Source of the DNA: JBMOJK01 sp049315825 | GTDB taxonomy: Bacteria; Patescibacteriota; Gracilibacteria; BD1-5; UBA2023 | NCBI GenBank assembly: GCA_049315825.1 | Contig: JBMOJK010000001.1 | Coordinates: forward strand, 71,469-135,468 | Direction: 5' to 3' | Length of the DNA: 64,000 bases | Part shown: positions 10,028-19,852 of the stretch, in pieces | How positions within the stretch are numbered: the stretch's first letter is position 1 | Layout: each line of letters begins with the position of its first letter | Notes under the pieces: generated by a model | Told to the model about the DNA's origin: nothing | The model's database searches: none | What the model saw: the letters and a program-made list of their open reading frames with translations, nothing else | Position numbers and translations under genes: made by a program

Positions 10028-10302
10028 GTAGCACCCGTAATCCTCACTAATTTCACCCTATCACCCGCCCCAGAGAGTATCTCGATGGAGGCGGGTTTTA
10101 GTTTGTAGTGATCCGCAAGGAATCTCACAAGTTCCGCGTTTGCCCTACCACTTTCGGGGATGGCCTTGAGACGAATCTTGATCGTACCATCGTCCATGAT
10201 CGACAAAAACCCTGTCTTCGGCTGCCTTGGAACTGCTTTGATGCGAAGATAGAGCGGAGTATTCGGGACAATTTTTGGGAACGGATCTTGGATTTGGGAC
10301 AT
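10024..10302 (-). CDS. DUF167 (YggU-like) family protein
   Basis: 92 residues, normal for this small alpha/beta family whose biochemical role is unclear. The typical core is present: LRIKAVPRQPKTGF, then IKIRLKAIPESGRANAELVRFLA and a C-terminal IEILSGAGDRVKLVRI. The TAG stop overlaps the TAA stop of the convergent giant gene (shared bases CTAA). Confidence 0.85.
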   Translation of the reverse strand: MSQIQDPFPKIVPNTPLYLRIKAVPRQPKTGFLSIMDDGTIKIRLKAIPESGRANAELVRFLADHYKLKPASIEILSGAGDRVKLVRITGAT

Positions 10303-10342
10303 TTGGGCCTATACTGTGCGCATCATAGGCAAAATTCACAAA

Positions 10343-11479
10343 ATGGCACGCATAGGAATCGACGCACGCATGTTCGGAAGTACATTCACTGGGATCGGCA
10401 AATACGTCGAACGGCTTTTGGAATGACTCGCAATGGTCGATACGACCGATACTTTTGTGATCTTCACGGATCAGGCACACGCGAACAAAATACAAAAACT
10501 CTCTGCAAAATTCGAGGTCATTCCAGTGAATATTAAACACTACTCATTCGCAGAACAATTTGTATTTCCATTTGTGCTGCGGAAAGCAAAACTTGATCTC
10601 GTACATTTCCCACATTTCAATGCACCTATTTTTTCTCGCATTCCAGCGGTAGTTACGATTCATGATCTCATCCTTTCGTTCTATCCAGGACGATCGATCG
10701 GATCAAGCCTCAAGCGACGAGCCTACGAGTTCACACTCCGCTCGATCACAAAGCGCGCACAAAAGATCATCACAGTCAGCAACTATACCAAGAAGGACCT
10801 CACCACACTTCTTGATCTGAGCGAAGACAATATCGAAGCCGTGCATCTTGGAGTTGATCCAGCATTCTATGATCGTACAAGCGATGAATCCATCGAAAAT
10901 GTTCGCAAGAAATTCAACATCACTGGTGAATACCTCATGACCCTCGGACTGCATCGCGAACACAAGAATCTCCCCCGCCTTGTTCGTGCATTTGCTCGTG
11001 TGGTTGCGATGGGATATGAAGGACAACTCGTGCTCGTAGGAAAGGAAGACATGCGATCACATGAAGTACGCGATAGCATCATCTCGCTCGGGCTTCGCAA
11101 CAAAGTGATCCTAACTGGATTTGTGGATGATGCGGATATTGCCCCGCTTTTACAGAGGGCCTCACTCTATATCATGCCCTCTCTGTACGAAGGATTTGGA
11201 CTTCCAATCCTCGAGGCCATGGCTGGTCAAGTGCCCGTTGCGGTCGCAAAGGCTACATCACTCCCTGAAGTAGCAGGTGAGGCGGCAGAATATTTTCATC
11301 CACTTCGTGAAGATGAAATAGCAGAAACACTCTACCGCATAGCAAGTGACAAAAAACTCCAAGCAGATCTTATCGCACGATGACTCGATCGAGCTCAGGA
11401 GTTTACCTGGGAGAAAATGGTAGCTCGGACTTTTGTCATCTATCAAGAAACGCTCCAAGATACAAAAAAACAGGGCTAG
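10343..11479 (+). CDS. Glycosyltransferase, GT4 family (group 1)
   Basis: 378 residues with two in-frame UGA-Gly codons (residue ~28, LLE-G-LA, and near the C-terminus, IAR-G-LD). The N-terminal acceptor domain begins RIGIDARMF..GIGKYVERL; the C-terminal donor-binding domain shows LGLHREHKNLPRLVRAF, the EGFGLPILEAMA motif (ExFGxxxxE) binding nucleotide sugar, and SLPEVAGEAA. GT4 enzymes transfer sugars to lipids or glycans, probably here for surface polysaccharide; donor and acceptor are not predictable. The TAG stop lies in the loop of a terminator hairpin. Confidence 0.9.
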
Positions 11480-11492
11480 GCCCTGTTTTTTT
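11464..11492. terminator. Bidirectional terminator with a stop codon in its loop
   Basis: AACAGGGC/GCCCTGTT stem with A7 and T7 flanks. The glycosyltransferase TAG forms the loop; the convergent oxidoreductase gene ends on the other side. Confidence 0.85.
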
Positions 11493-12174
11493 AAAACTGT
11501 TCAAACTTTATAGCAGTCTTTTCGATCCCAAGTGCCTCAAGTTTTGCTCGGACATCCTTTACCATGACAGGACTTCCACAGATGTAGAACTCCTGGAATG
11601 TAAGAACCTCTTCAGTATTTTCGAGAAAAGCAGTTACATACCCTTGTGTAAAGCCAGGCTTCTCTTCACGACTGAGGTACTGTGAGAAAGTAAAGTGTGC
11701 ATTTCGATCTTCTGTTGCCCGAAGTTCGTCCTGATAGAACAGGTCTTCCCCAGCCCGCACTCCAAAGACGAAGTGAGTTTTTGCATTGAACCCTCGATCT
11801 TCGAGTGCTCGTACCTGGAAATAGAGCGGAGCAAATCCAGTTCCCGTTCCGATGAAGAGTCGTGGAATATCTCCTTCAGTAAGGGTAAAGTGCCCGATCG
11901 GTGACATCGCGTGGATCACCGCACCAATTTCTAGGTCACAGATCTCCTTGCTTCCACCACCTCCATTCTCCAGACGCTTTATGATGAGCATATAGTTCGT
12001 GCCATCCTTGTAGGCAATCGAATATGACCGCTTAAGCCCTGAATTGAGGGTAAAAAGAAGGTACTGTCCAGGCTTACATGGAAGCTCAGACTCTGCCTGG
12101 AAATGAAGTTCAAACACATCATGCGTAAGGATCTTCTTCTGCACGAGAGTAAAAGGGTGTGTAACGATAGCCAT
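11491..12174 (-). CDS. Ferredoxin-NADP reductase-like oxidoreductase
   Basis: 227 residues of the FNR superfamily: an N-terminal FAD-binding barrel with RSYSIA (the RxYS flavin motif, ~residues 49-54), then an NAD(P)-binding domain with GTGTGFAPLYFQ and C-terminal CGSPVMVKDV. No 2Fe-2S cluster cysteines are present, so an electron partner must be separate. It probably moves electrons between NAD(P)H and a small redox protein; the partner is not visible here. No UGA codons. Confidence 0.85.
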   Translation of the reverse strand: MAIVTHPFTLVQKKILTHDVFELHFQAESELPCKPGQYLLFTLNSGLKRSYSIAYKDGTNYMLIIKRLENGGGGSKEICDLEIGAVIHAMSPIGHFTLTEGDIPRLFIGTGTGFAPLYFQVRALEDRGFNAKTHFVFGVRAGEDLFYQDELRATEDRNAHFTFSQYLSREEKPGFTQGYVTAFLENTEEVLTFQEFYICGSPVMVKDVRAKLEALGIEKTAIKFEQF

Positions 12175-12202
12175 ATTTGTTGAGTAAGAATGCGTAATTA
12201 TA

Positions 12203-12233
12203 CAAAAAAACTCGACCGGATCGAGTTTTTTTG
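12203..12233 (-). terminator. Terminator downstream of the recA group
   Basis: Stem AAAAACTCGA/TCGAGTTTTT with a CCGG loop and runs of A and T on either side. It lies 39 bases past the last gene of the recA group. Confidence 0.8.
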
Positions 12234-12272
12234 TGGAGCAAATAGTATAAATTGAGTCTTATTTAAGATTCA

Positions 12273-12587
12273 CTACGAACGCTTTGCATATTTCGAGTCA
12301 TTTTCAGCTTCACCATAGCGAGCACGCAGTTTATTCGCATTATTCACGATGAGTGACCACTGTTCTGCACGCTTCTCATTGAGGGAGTCACTGAGATTGA
12401 GCATATTTCCTACGAGTCCAGCAACGGAGCTCGCGAGCATATTTGCTTCAAATTCAAGAGGAACCTGGGCATCAACTCCAGCATGTGCTCGTTCGAGCAT
12501 CGCATCAACAGCAGGTACCCCTGTTTGGAGAACAGGGGCTACAGCTGGCTGGGTCGAAGTTGAGAACTGATCTGTTGTAACTGACAT
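12273..12587 (-). CDS. Small hypothetical protein after recA
   Basis: 104 residues, not recognised. A Thr/Ser/Pro/Val-rich N-terminus (~1-30) is followed by two predicted amphipathic helices (~45-95) and a basic end (YAKRS). No signal peptide or membrane span. It starts 23 bases after recA on the same strand and is followed by a terminator, so it is probably co-transcribed with recA. Confidence 0.7.
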   Translation of the reverse strand: MSVTTDQFSTSTQPAVAPVLQTGVPAVDAMLERAHAGVDAQVPLEFEANMLASSVAGLVGNMLNLSDSLNEKRAEQWSLIVNNANKLRARYGEAENDSKYAKRS

Positions 12588-12610
12588 GTGCTCAATTTAC
12601 CACAAATTTG

Positions 12611-13603
12611 CTATTTTACAAATTCTGCCCGTACTGCTGCTTCGATCTCTGCGGCAAGCTCTGGATTTGTATTGAGAAATTCACGTGAATTCTCGCGTCC
12701 TTGTCCAAGTCGTGTCTCTCCGTAGCTGTAGAAAGCACCTGATTTCTTCACAACTCCGATCTCAGAACCGATGTCGAGGATTTCTCCAGATCGTGAGATA
12801 CCTTCATTGAAGAGGATATCTACTTCTACTTCACGGAAAGGAGGAGCTACTTTGTTCTTCACTACTTTGATCTTCGCGCGGTTTCCTGTTGCTTCTTTGT
12901 CGTCACCAGAGCCACTTTCGATCTTCTCCTTACGGCGGATATCAAGTCGCTGTGAGGCGTAGAATTTGAGAGCATTTCCTCCAGTTGTCGTTTCTGGACT
13001 TCCGAACATCACTCAGATCTTCATACGGATCTGGTTGATGAAGATGACCGTTGTGTTTGATTTGGAGATTACACCCGTGATCTTGCGGAGTGCCTGACTC
13101 ATGAGACGAGCCTGGAGACCCATGAACGAGTCACCCATGTTTCCTTCGATTTCTGCCTTCGGAACGAGGGCGGCAACGGAGTCGACGATGATGAGATCTA
13201 CCGCACCAGATCGAACGAGTGCATCAACGATCTCGAGCGCTTGTTCTCCGTAGTCTGGCTGAGAAACGATGAGTTCATCGATGTTTACGCCGATCTTGCG
13301 AGCATAGGCCGGATCGAGAGCGTGTTCTGCGTCGACGAACGCAGCAGTTCCTCCTGCCTTCTGAACTTCAGCGATCGCATGAAGTGTAAGAGTGGTCTTA
13401 CCTGAAGATTCTGGACCATAGATTTCTACGATACGACCCTTGGCATATCCACCACCGAGTGCATTGTCGAGGGCGATTGAACCGGAAGAAGTGGTTTCAA
13501 CCTGCATACCAACTCGATCACCGAGTTTCATAACTGATCCTGCTCCGAATTGTTTCTCGATCATTGCGAGTGCAGCACCCAGGGCCTCTTTCTTGTTGTC
13601 CAT
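12611..13603 (-). CDS. recA: Recombinase RecA
   Basis: DNA-strand-exchange ATPase for recombinational repair and the SOS response. 330 residues. Walker A GPESSGKTT (~63-71), Walker B LIIVDSVAAL and the C-terminal region with FREVEVDILFNEGISRSGEILD are all present. UGA at 13013-13015 encodes Gly197 in [26 protein letters not shown], a universally conserved glycine, which is the clearest single proof in the window that UGA means Gly. Under the standard code the gene would be two fragments. Its promoter region carries a direct repeat. Lies downstream of dnaJ and a Zn-ribbon gene, with a small unknown gene after it. Confidence 0.98.
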
Positions 13604-13633
13604 ATATCTGATAAAAAAGTGAAAACGAAATAG

Positions 13634-13679
13634 AGTATATATTCAAATATGTACTTTGCAATATATTTTATGTACTTTG
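13634..13679 (-). promoter_or_regulatory. recA promoter with an 11-bp direct repeat
   Basis: The minus strand carries TTGCAA (13656-13661), a 16-base spacer and TATACT (13634-13639). CAAAGTACATA occurs twice, at 13648-13658 and 13669-13679, spaced 21 bp, i.e. two helical turns. The inner copy overlaps the -35 and spacer, a position suited to repression. It does not match the LexA boxes of E. coli or Bacillus. Confidence 0.5.
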
Positions 13680-13686
13680 TATATAT

Positions 13687-13920
13687 TTACTTCCTTTTTG
13701 CATAAAACTCTCGGATCGATGTAGCTGATCCTGATGAGATATTTGTACCTTGGCAGACCGTACATTTGAAGACGGCTTTATCCTCATCAATAATCTCTAC
13801 TTCCACCTCTTTCGTACAATCGCGACAGTAGTGAATAAAATCACCCCGTTCCTGTTCAAAATTCTCCCGTTTCTTACCGAAACTGGAGACATTTACGAGA
13901 TCATTGTAGCTTGAAGACAT
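13687..13920 (-). CDS. Small zinc-ribbon protein
   Basis: 77 residues, function unknown. Two cysteine pairs, CRDC (~residues 32-35) and CTVC (~53-56), separated by ~17 residues, form a typical zinc ribbon, preceded by a charged N-terminus. Such proteins often bind nucleic acid or contact transcription or translation factors; nothing here decides which. It lies between dnaJ and recA on the same strand. Confidence 0.7.
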   Translation of the reverse strand: MSSSYNDLVNVSSFGKKRENFEQERGDFIHYCRDCTKEVEVEIIDEDKAVFKCTVCQGTNISSGSATSIREFYAKRK

Positions 13921-14045
13921 GGCTGAAAAGGATTACCCGCTTGAGTGTAAGGTGTCTTGTTCGGAAGTCAAAGTCAGAAACTCCACCCACAAGCATACAC
14001 AACTAACTTCGAAAATCTGGGAAAAAATACGGAAATTATATCAAT

Positions 14046-15149
14046 CTATTCAAACAATCCTGCAAAAATCCCTTTTGAGTTATATGTCGAAATATCTTTC
14101 TCTTTCGCGATCGCCTCATAGAGTTCTCGCTCTTTTTTGGTGAGTTTCTTCGGCATTGCCATGACGAGCTCAACGATGAGATCACCCTTCCCATTGCGAG
14201 ATACGCGAGAAACACCTTCATTTCGGAAGACGAGCTCAGATCCTGGATCGGTTCCTGGTTTGAGATCGATGGTCTTCTCTCCGATGACGGGGATGCTGAT
14301 CGTTTTCTTCGTTCCAAGGATGAATTCTACCGGATCAAATGATGCCTTGTAATGGAGGGTTTCTTCGTCACGAACAAGTCCTTCGAACTCTGTAGGTACA
14401 TCGAAGTGCACAAAGAGATCTCCCGAACCATCGCGGCCTTCGTTCCCTTCGTCACGGAGTTTGATCGTCATACCGTCGTCGATTCCCGCAGGGATTTCGA
14501 TCGTGCGAGTTTTGGTTTCGTCGATGTATTTTCGACCTTTGCAGGTTGGGCAGGACTCTTTGATCGTCTTACCTGATCCGCCACAGCGCTCACAGGTAAC
14601 AACCTGATCGATCACTCCGAAAAGCGACTGAGCTCGTCTGCGAACCCGTCCAGCACCGTTACAGTCGGCACAGGTTTCCATCTGAGAACCCGCTTTCGCG
14701 CCCGTTCCCTTGCAGTCATGACAGATGACTTTTTTCTGGAACTTGATCTCTTTCTTGGTTCCGCGGATCGCTTCTTCGAATCCGAGTTTTACATGGATCT
14801 CGATGTCTGCGCCCACTTCTTGTCTACGACCTCCTCCACCAGAAAATCCTCCACCAAAAAAAGTCTCAAAGATATCTCCGAAGTCCATATTTCCACCAGA
14901 AAATCCCCCACCACCTGGGAATCCTCCTGCCTGTTCTGCAGAACCAAATCGGTCGTAGTGAGCTTTTTTCTGGGCATCAGAAAGCGTTGCGTACGCTTCG
15001 TTGATACGCTTGAATTCTGCTTCTTTTGCCTTGTCTCCACCGTGCCTGTCGGGGTGAGACTCCATTGCTTTTTTGCGATATGCTTTCTTGATATCGTCAG
15101 CGGACGCATCACGTGATACGCCGAGTATGTCATAAAATTCGTAAGCCAT
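14046..15149 (-). CDS. dnaJ: Chaperone protein DnaJ
   Basis: DnaK co-chaperone of 367 residues. An N-terminal J domain with the HPD motif (SHPDRHGG, ~32-35) is followed by a Gly/Phe-rich linker, then four zinc-centre repeats: CHDCKGTG, CADCNGAG, CERCGGSG and a slightly degenerate CPTCKGRK, and the C-terminal substrate-binding domains. The start at MAYEFYDILGVS gives the standard N-terminus; a longer reading would add nine unrelated residues. No UGA codons. dnaK and grpE are not adjacent, and no CIRCE-like operator was seen in front of it. Confidence 0.96.
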   Translation of the reverse strand: MAYEFYDILGVSRDASADDIKKAYRKKAMESHPDRHGGDKAKEAEFKRINEAYATLSDAQKKAHYDRFGSAEQAGGFPGGGGFSGGNMDFGDIFETFFGGGFSGGGGRRQEVGADIEIHVKLGFEEAIRGTKKEIKFQKKVICHDCKGTGAKAGSQMETCADCNGAGRVRRRAQSLFGVIDQVVTCERCGGSGKTIKESCPTCKGRKYIDETKTRTIEIPAGIDDGMTIKLRDEGNEGRDGSGDLFVHFDVPTEFEGLVRDEETLHYKASFDPVEFILGTKKTISIPVIGEKTIDLKPGTDPGSELVFRNEGVSRVSRNGKGDLIVELVMAMPKKLTKKERELYEAIAKEKDISTYNSKGIFAGLFE

Positions 15150-15248
15150 ATGCCATATTGTAGTAAAAAATAGCACCGAGACAAATCATGTGCAAGGATT
15201 TTTGAGAGAAATTTCTTGCTTCCTCTCAAAATTGAGGAGAATGTGACT

Positions 15249-15944
15249 ATGACTTCTCCACTTCACACATTTCTTGGTATCAAATCAGTACCGAATTCGA
15301 CCGAAATTTCGCTCTTTGAACGAACTCAAAAATGCATGCGATACATGACCTGGGTACCCGGTCTTCGCATGGTAGCGGTGTGTAATTCTCTCTCGATGTA
15401 CGCATCAGATAATGACTCGGATATCGATCTATTCATCGTGAGTGATCCAGGACGAATGTGGCTGACTCGTATTTATTTCACGGTTATTTTCCAACTCCTC
15501 GGTGTACGTCGACACGGCAACAAAGTTGCCAATCGATTCTGCCTCTCGTTCTTTGCTACGACCAATGCGCTTGATTTCTCCAAGATCGCAATCGAGGATG
15601 ATGCATATCTCAAAACATGGATCAAACACCTCAAACCCATCGTGAATATCGGTGGATGCTACGAGGAATTCCTTACTATCAATAGCAAATGGTCAGACAT
15701 GAGTGCGCATGCTACAAAAGAAAATCTGAGATTTCTTGCTGTAGAAAAGCCCATGTCACCAGAGTGGTTTGGTTGGAATTGGAATTTCCTCGATCGAGTT
15801 TGTAAATGGATATTTCTCCCAATGACCCTCAGGGAATACAATCGACTCGGAAAACCATGGGGGATTTTGATATCAGATGATATGTTGAAATTCCACAGGA
15901 ATGACAGGCGCAAAGAGGTGCGGGATCAGATGAAGAATATGTAG
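15249..15944 (+). CDS. Nucleotidyltransferase-fold protein
   Basis: 231 residues. VAVCNSLSMYASDNDSDIDLFIV (~residues 40-62) matches the minimal nucleotidyltransferase core, where the aspartates of DSDIDL would bind metal; the usual GS before it is replaced by NS. The rest has Trp-rich helical regions without further known motifs. The substrate is unknown: antibiotic, tRNA or protein nucleotidylation are all possible. The start is set by GAGGAG nine bases upstream of the ATG. Divergent from dnaJ. Confidence 0.65.
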   Translation: MTSPLHTFLGIKSVPNSTEISLFERTQKCMRYMTWVPGLRMVAVCNSLSMYASDNDSDIDLFIVSDPGRMWLTRIYFTVIFQLLGVRRHGNKVANRFCLSFFATTNALDFSKIAIEDDAYLKTWIKHLKPIVNIGGCYEEFLTINSKWSDMSAHATKENLRFLAVEKPMSPEWFGWNWNFLDRVCKWIFLPMTLREYNRLGKPWGILISDDMLKFHRNDRRKEVRDQMKNM

Positions 15945-15978
15945 TTCTTGACTTTCTATTGAGGGCATGAAATTATAT

Positions 15979-16006
15979 TTGACGTTTTATTATTAGTATG
16001 TACATT
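15979..16006 (+). promoter_or_regulatory. Promoter of the His-tailed membrane protein gene
   Basis: TTGACG, 16-base spacer, TACATT, followed by AGGAGG at 16029-16034, six bases before the ATG at 16040. This is one of the few strong Shine-Dalgarno sequences in the window. Confidence 0.65.
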
Positions 16007-16039
16007 ACTAATAATTCCATTCACAAATAGGAGGCTCAA

Positions 16040-16573
16040 ATGAGCGAGGAAGGCAAACAAAAAGAGGGTGCATCAGCCCTCATGATCACCCTGATGCAAG
16101 AGGCTATGTTCTTCGTTGGAGGAATTATGGCACTATGTACATTTGCAGGAGGTATGGCATTTGCTGGCATATTCCTTGGATATGCATTCGATGGCAAGCA
16201 AATGATCGACACACATCAAAGTCTATGGGGTCTGGATATAGTAATTCTGTACCTCATATACGGTATATCGGTTGTCGGTGCAGTACGATCATTGAAAATG
16301 GTTCATGTCATTTTCCCTGATGGTGCACACCTGTCAACGGCATTTGCCTGGATACGTTCAGCTATTGGTTTCGTACTATTTATAGTATGTATCAGATATT
16401 ACTGGGCTGGTCTAAGCAAGGCACACAGCATCTGGCATCAAATCGCGTTCTGGATGGGTGGTCTCATCTTCTGGTTCGGCTACGGTGCAACAAATGTGGG
16501 GGAGGACTGGGCGCGATTTTTCTTGAAATTAGCACCCCGTCCAAAAGCAGACGGACACGGACATGCTCATTAA
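16040..16573 (+). CDS. Four-helix membrane protein with His-rich tail
   Basis: 177 residues, not recognised. Hydrophobic segments at about residues 20-50, 63-85, 100-125 and 133-155 predict four membrane helices. The C-terminus ends in DGHGHAH, a possible metal-binding tail. No UGA codons, which together with the strong promoter and AGGAGG site suggests good expression. Bounded by a terminator; monocistronic. A metal transport or sensing role would fit the tail but is only a guess. Confidence 0.75.
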   Translation: MSEEGKQKEGASALMITLMQEAMFFVGGIMALCTFAGGMAFAGIFLGYAFDGKQMIDTHQSLWGLDIVILYLIYGISVVGAVRSLKMVHVIFPDGAHLSTAFAWIRSAIGFVLFIVCIRYYWAGLSKAHSIWHQIAFWMGGLIFWFGYGATNVGEDWARFFLKLAPRPKADGHGHAH

Positions 16574-16597
16574 GCTATGTTTCATACCCGTCAAAAA

Positions 16598-16624
16598 AAT
16601 TCCCGGAGAAATCCGGGATTTTTA
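16598..16624 (+). terminator. Terminator of the membrane protein gene
   Basis: TCCCGGA-gaaa-TCCGGGA followed by TTTTTAT, 28 bases after the stop codon. Confidence 0.85.
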
Positions 16625-16677
16625 TATGTTTAATAACCAAAAGTTGGTAGATTTTAACTCGATTTAACACTTTCCAG

Positions 16678-16712
16678 AGAAGACTCAGTGCTAAACTGAG
16701 TCTTCTTGCTTT
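16678..16712 (+). terminator. Second plus-strand terminator-like hairpin
   Basis: Perfect 12-bp stem AGAAGACTCAGT/ACTGAGTCTTCT with a GCTAA loop, then TGCTTTTGTT. No gene lies between it and the previous terminator (16625-16677), so it may end a short transcript. Confidence 0.65.
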
Positions 16713-16738
16713 TGTTGAATAAAGGAGACAGAGCTCGA

Positions 16739-16801
16739 ATGCTCCGATTCTTTATACGGCGAGGAGAGGAACTGTTCGTACTGGTAGTAATCCCCCTTTA
16801 G
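16739..16801 (+). CDS. Possible 20-residue peptide ORF
   Basis: ATG to TAG, 20 residues: a basic start (MLRFFIRRGEE) and a hydrophobic end (LFVLVVIPL). GGAG lies 11 bases before the ATG, rather far. It sits alone between two plus-strand terminators. It could be a small membrane peptide or chance. Confidence 0.25.
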   Translation: MLRFFIRRGEELFVLVVIPL

Positions 16802-16820
16802 ACGCTTACCATTTAGCAAA

Positions 16821-16848
16821 GAGACCTGGGCAATCCAGGTCTCTTTTT
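16821..16848. terminator. Terminator at the end of giant gene B
   Basis: GAGACCTGG/CCAGGTCTC stem with TTTTTGT on the plus strand; on the minus strand it follows giant gene B by about four bases with a weaker T tract. Confidence 0.65.
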
Positions 16849-16851
16849 GTA

Positions 16852-19764
16852 CTATGCGTTTACTTTAGGATTTGTATTGAATCCAAGTTGTTTCCAAAGG
16901 ATCTCACGAGATTCCTTGTCGGTGTATCAGAGATTTTTGAAACGCTTCATCCAAGTCTCTTGTCACTCCTTTGAATATGCTACATTGAGCGGCATACCTA
17001 TTTCATTAAAAACCTGTGAAAGATTTTGCTGATCGCTAACTGTTGCAAGATCATGCATCACTGCAGTTACACCACCGTTTCCGAATTTCAGTTCGTGTGC
17101 AAGGGGTTCACCGGTTTCTTTTGAAATGAGGCTTGATGCACTCATCATCGCAAGCACCTGTTCTTTTGTCTTTGCTGGAAGCGATGCAAAGTGGGACTTG
17201 AGTTTCACTGGATCGTAGTTCCCCTGCATGTCGATAATACCTTCTGCTTTGAGCTTCGCCTCAAGTGCTTGAGGCTCAGTTTCTTTGTTGCCCATGAGGT
17301 GATATCCTATAGCAATAGTACCAACCCACGCAGCAGCGACAGGAAGCGTCTTGAGCGATACACCACGGAATAAGCGTACTACATCTGCAGTTCGACCCGC
17401 GCGGATTGCCTCATATGCTACAGAACTAGACTTACCCAATACTCGACCTAACGTAACAATATCACGTCCTGCTCCAGTGATCATAGTTACAGGCCTTGCA
17501 AAGAGTGTTCATGTCTTCGTGAGTTTGCTCATACTATTGCCTCCTGTAGCCCAAATCTTCGCAAGCTGATATGTGTCATATGCAAGAAGTCCACCGCCAG
17601 TTGCAAGATACATAGGATGTGTCGGCTTGTAGTTCTCAAATGAAAATCCTTCACCCACAATCATCATAGGTCCAACGAAAGGAATTAATCCCATCATGGA
17701 GTGGTAGAGTGTTTGCAATTTTTGTCCATCCGGTGCGGTTGTCACAAGCACAGAAACCACTGCAAGTGAGAAATGCGAGAAGAAACTGCGAATCATATCA
17801 GGCCCTTCATTTGCAAGTAACATCTTCATATTGGTCTCGAACTTTGGAATATCTTCCGCTCGTACTGCTACGATACCACGAGTCGTCGCTCCAGGTACTT
17901 CGTGGATTGCATTTGCAGCACGAAGCTGGTGAAAAATTCTCATGCTAGAGCGTAGAACTCCGTTTCCTTGATTTTGAATTACACTATCAAATTCCCCGAG
18001 CGTATGGCTCACTTTCGCACTCAGCTCATTTGCAAATAGACGAGGATCTGCAAATGGCCCCTTCCATACCGCACGTGAGAAGCGTGCCTTAAGGCTCTCA
18101 AATGAATCACCAAGGAAGGTAGTGTTTATACGGTTCTTGATTGCCTTACCTACATTGGCAGCACTTTCCTTGAGTGGGAGTCACATTTTTACCTCTTTCT
18201 GCACTGCTTCAATAGACTTCAGATCGATGCCATTTATTGATTTCAACTGCGTAAGCTTCTGCGTAAATTCTTCTGTACTTTGAGATGTTGTATACGCATG
18301 GGTTATGAGCGACTTCGTCTGAAGTTCACTGAGTGTGTTGCGCATATTGAGTGCAGTTTCTCTGAAATTAGATTTCTCTGCACTGTCTCCTAGGAGATCT
18401 ATAAGCTCACTCACCTTGCTTGCGGCTTGATCAAAGCGCCCCATTGCGGTCTTATGAGCAGTCGAGAGAGCATTGATCCCTACTCGTTCGTTCCAAGTAG
18501 CCCAGAGTGTCGATGTATTCATCACCACAGCCCCGATCTCACCCATAAGCATGAACGGAAGTGCAGTTTTTTGGACAATAATCTTCGTGAGTAGGGCACG
18601 CTTCTCTTCTGGAAGTTCACTGAGTTTTGTCTTGAGTTCAGCAAGTGAAACCTCACCCATGAGAAAATGAATTTCGTCAAAACCACCTGTCACAACTGCC
18701 TTTGCAGATGCAATTCCAAACTGTATTCCAGCATCTAGACCATCAGATACCTTTGCTTTAATAACTGAAGACGGGATGATATCATTTGCGACGAGATCGA
18801 GCATGAAGTCAAGTGAGTCCTTTGATCCACCCAACAAAACATAAAGCGGGTTTCCCTTCTCACCATCAATGAGTGTTTTTGCCATTGATTCGGTACGTCA
18901 TTTTGCCTTTTGAGCATATTTGTCCCAAATTGCCTGGAAGCGCTTCGCTCGCTCACCAGTGAGATCTACTCACCATTCTTTTGTCAGAGTAACTTCAAAA
19001 TCCTTTCGGGCCTGTTCAAGTTTTGATGCAATTGCCTCAGGAGAGGACGCAACTGCTTTTTTTGCTACTGGAATTTTCTCATCTATGGCATTTTTTGCTT
19101 TTTGAGCAGCATCTTGCACGCCTTCTTTTGCTGACTCTGCAGCCTCGTCGAACTTAAACCCATTTGAGAGCCAATTCCCGATATTCCTCATAACCTGCCA
19201 AAGCGCCTCAAAGAAACCCATCTTCTGAAATGGCTCAAGAAAGACCTTCTCAAGGGCCTTTGTACCGGCAAACTGCCTGATCTTTTCGCCGTTTTTTTCG
19301 ATAATTTCAACTCACTCCTTAGAGAGTTTCTTTGTTTGATCGGCAGCGTTTTTGAGATCACCCTTCTCGAGTGAAGCCTTGATATTAGCGACTCACTCTT
19401 TTATTGTCTTTGGCGTCTCTGGAAGGTTTTGGGTAGCGGACTCAGCGGTATTTTTGCTCGTATCAACCACCTTTTGAAACTGTGCACTCATTCGTTCTGC
19501 AAGCGAACCATCAACACGTACTGCAGTTGCCTTCTGTTCTGGAGTAAGTGTTGCTGTAAGTTCTGCTACATAATCATGTGTTCGAGTACTACTTGCCTTA
19601 ATCTTCGCAATAATAGCACGTAGGTTTTTGAGTTCTACAAGATCCGTAGTCTTTTTTGTGCTTTCCTGTAGCTTCGCAAGAAATACCTCGGGAGACGGAA
19701 GTCACTCGAGATTTGGAGTTGTATCAAATAGATCAGGAGAAAGTATTTCTGGTGTTGGCGCCAT
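16852..19764 (-). CDS. Giant protein of unknown function B (970 residues)
   Basis: Not recognised. One frame from ATG at 19764 to TAG at 16852-16854 after reading about nine UGA codons as Gly. The N-terminal ~330 residues are Lys/Ala/Glu-rich and probably coiled coil; the middle and C-terminal parts alternate helical segments with hydrophobic stretches (around ATGGGLLAYDTYQLA and LPVAAAWVGTIAIGY), suggesting membrane contact in the C-terminal third. No signal peptide. It lies just downstream of giant gene A on the same strand with a terminator between, so the two may be functionally paired but separately transcribed. Confidence 0.75.
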
Positions 19765-19815
19765 ACAGGAGATTGAATGATTTCTTTGATCTTACTATAT
19801 CTATTATTTTGACGC

Positions 19816-19843
19816 AAAAAAACACCCACTTTCGGGTGTTTTT
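19816..19843 (-). terminator. Terminator of giant gene A
   Basis: ACACCC/GGGTGT hairpin (loop GAAAGT on the minus strand) with A and T runs on both sides, 10 bases past the TAA of gene A. Confidence 0.75.
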
Positions 19844-19852
19844 AGGTTTTTA

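Noticed and set aside
12611..13603. recA as two fragments or a pseudogene
   Set aside because: The break is a single UGA at an invariant glycine; the same pattern occurs in many essential genes, so it is a code difference.
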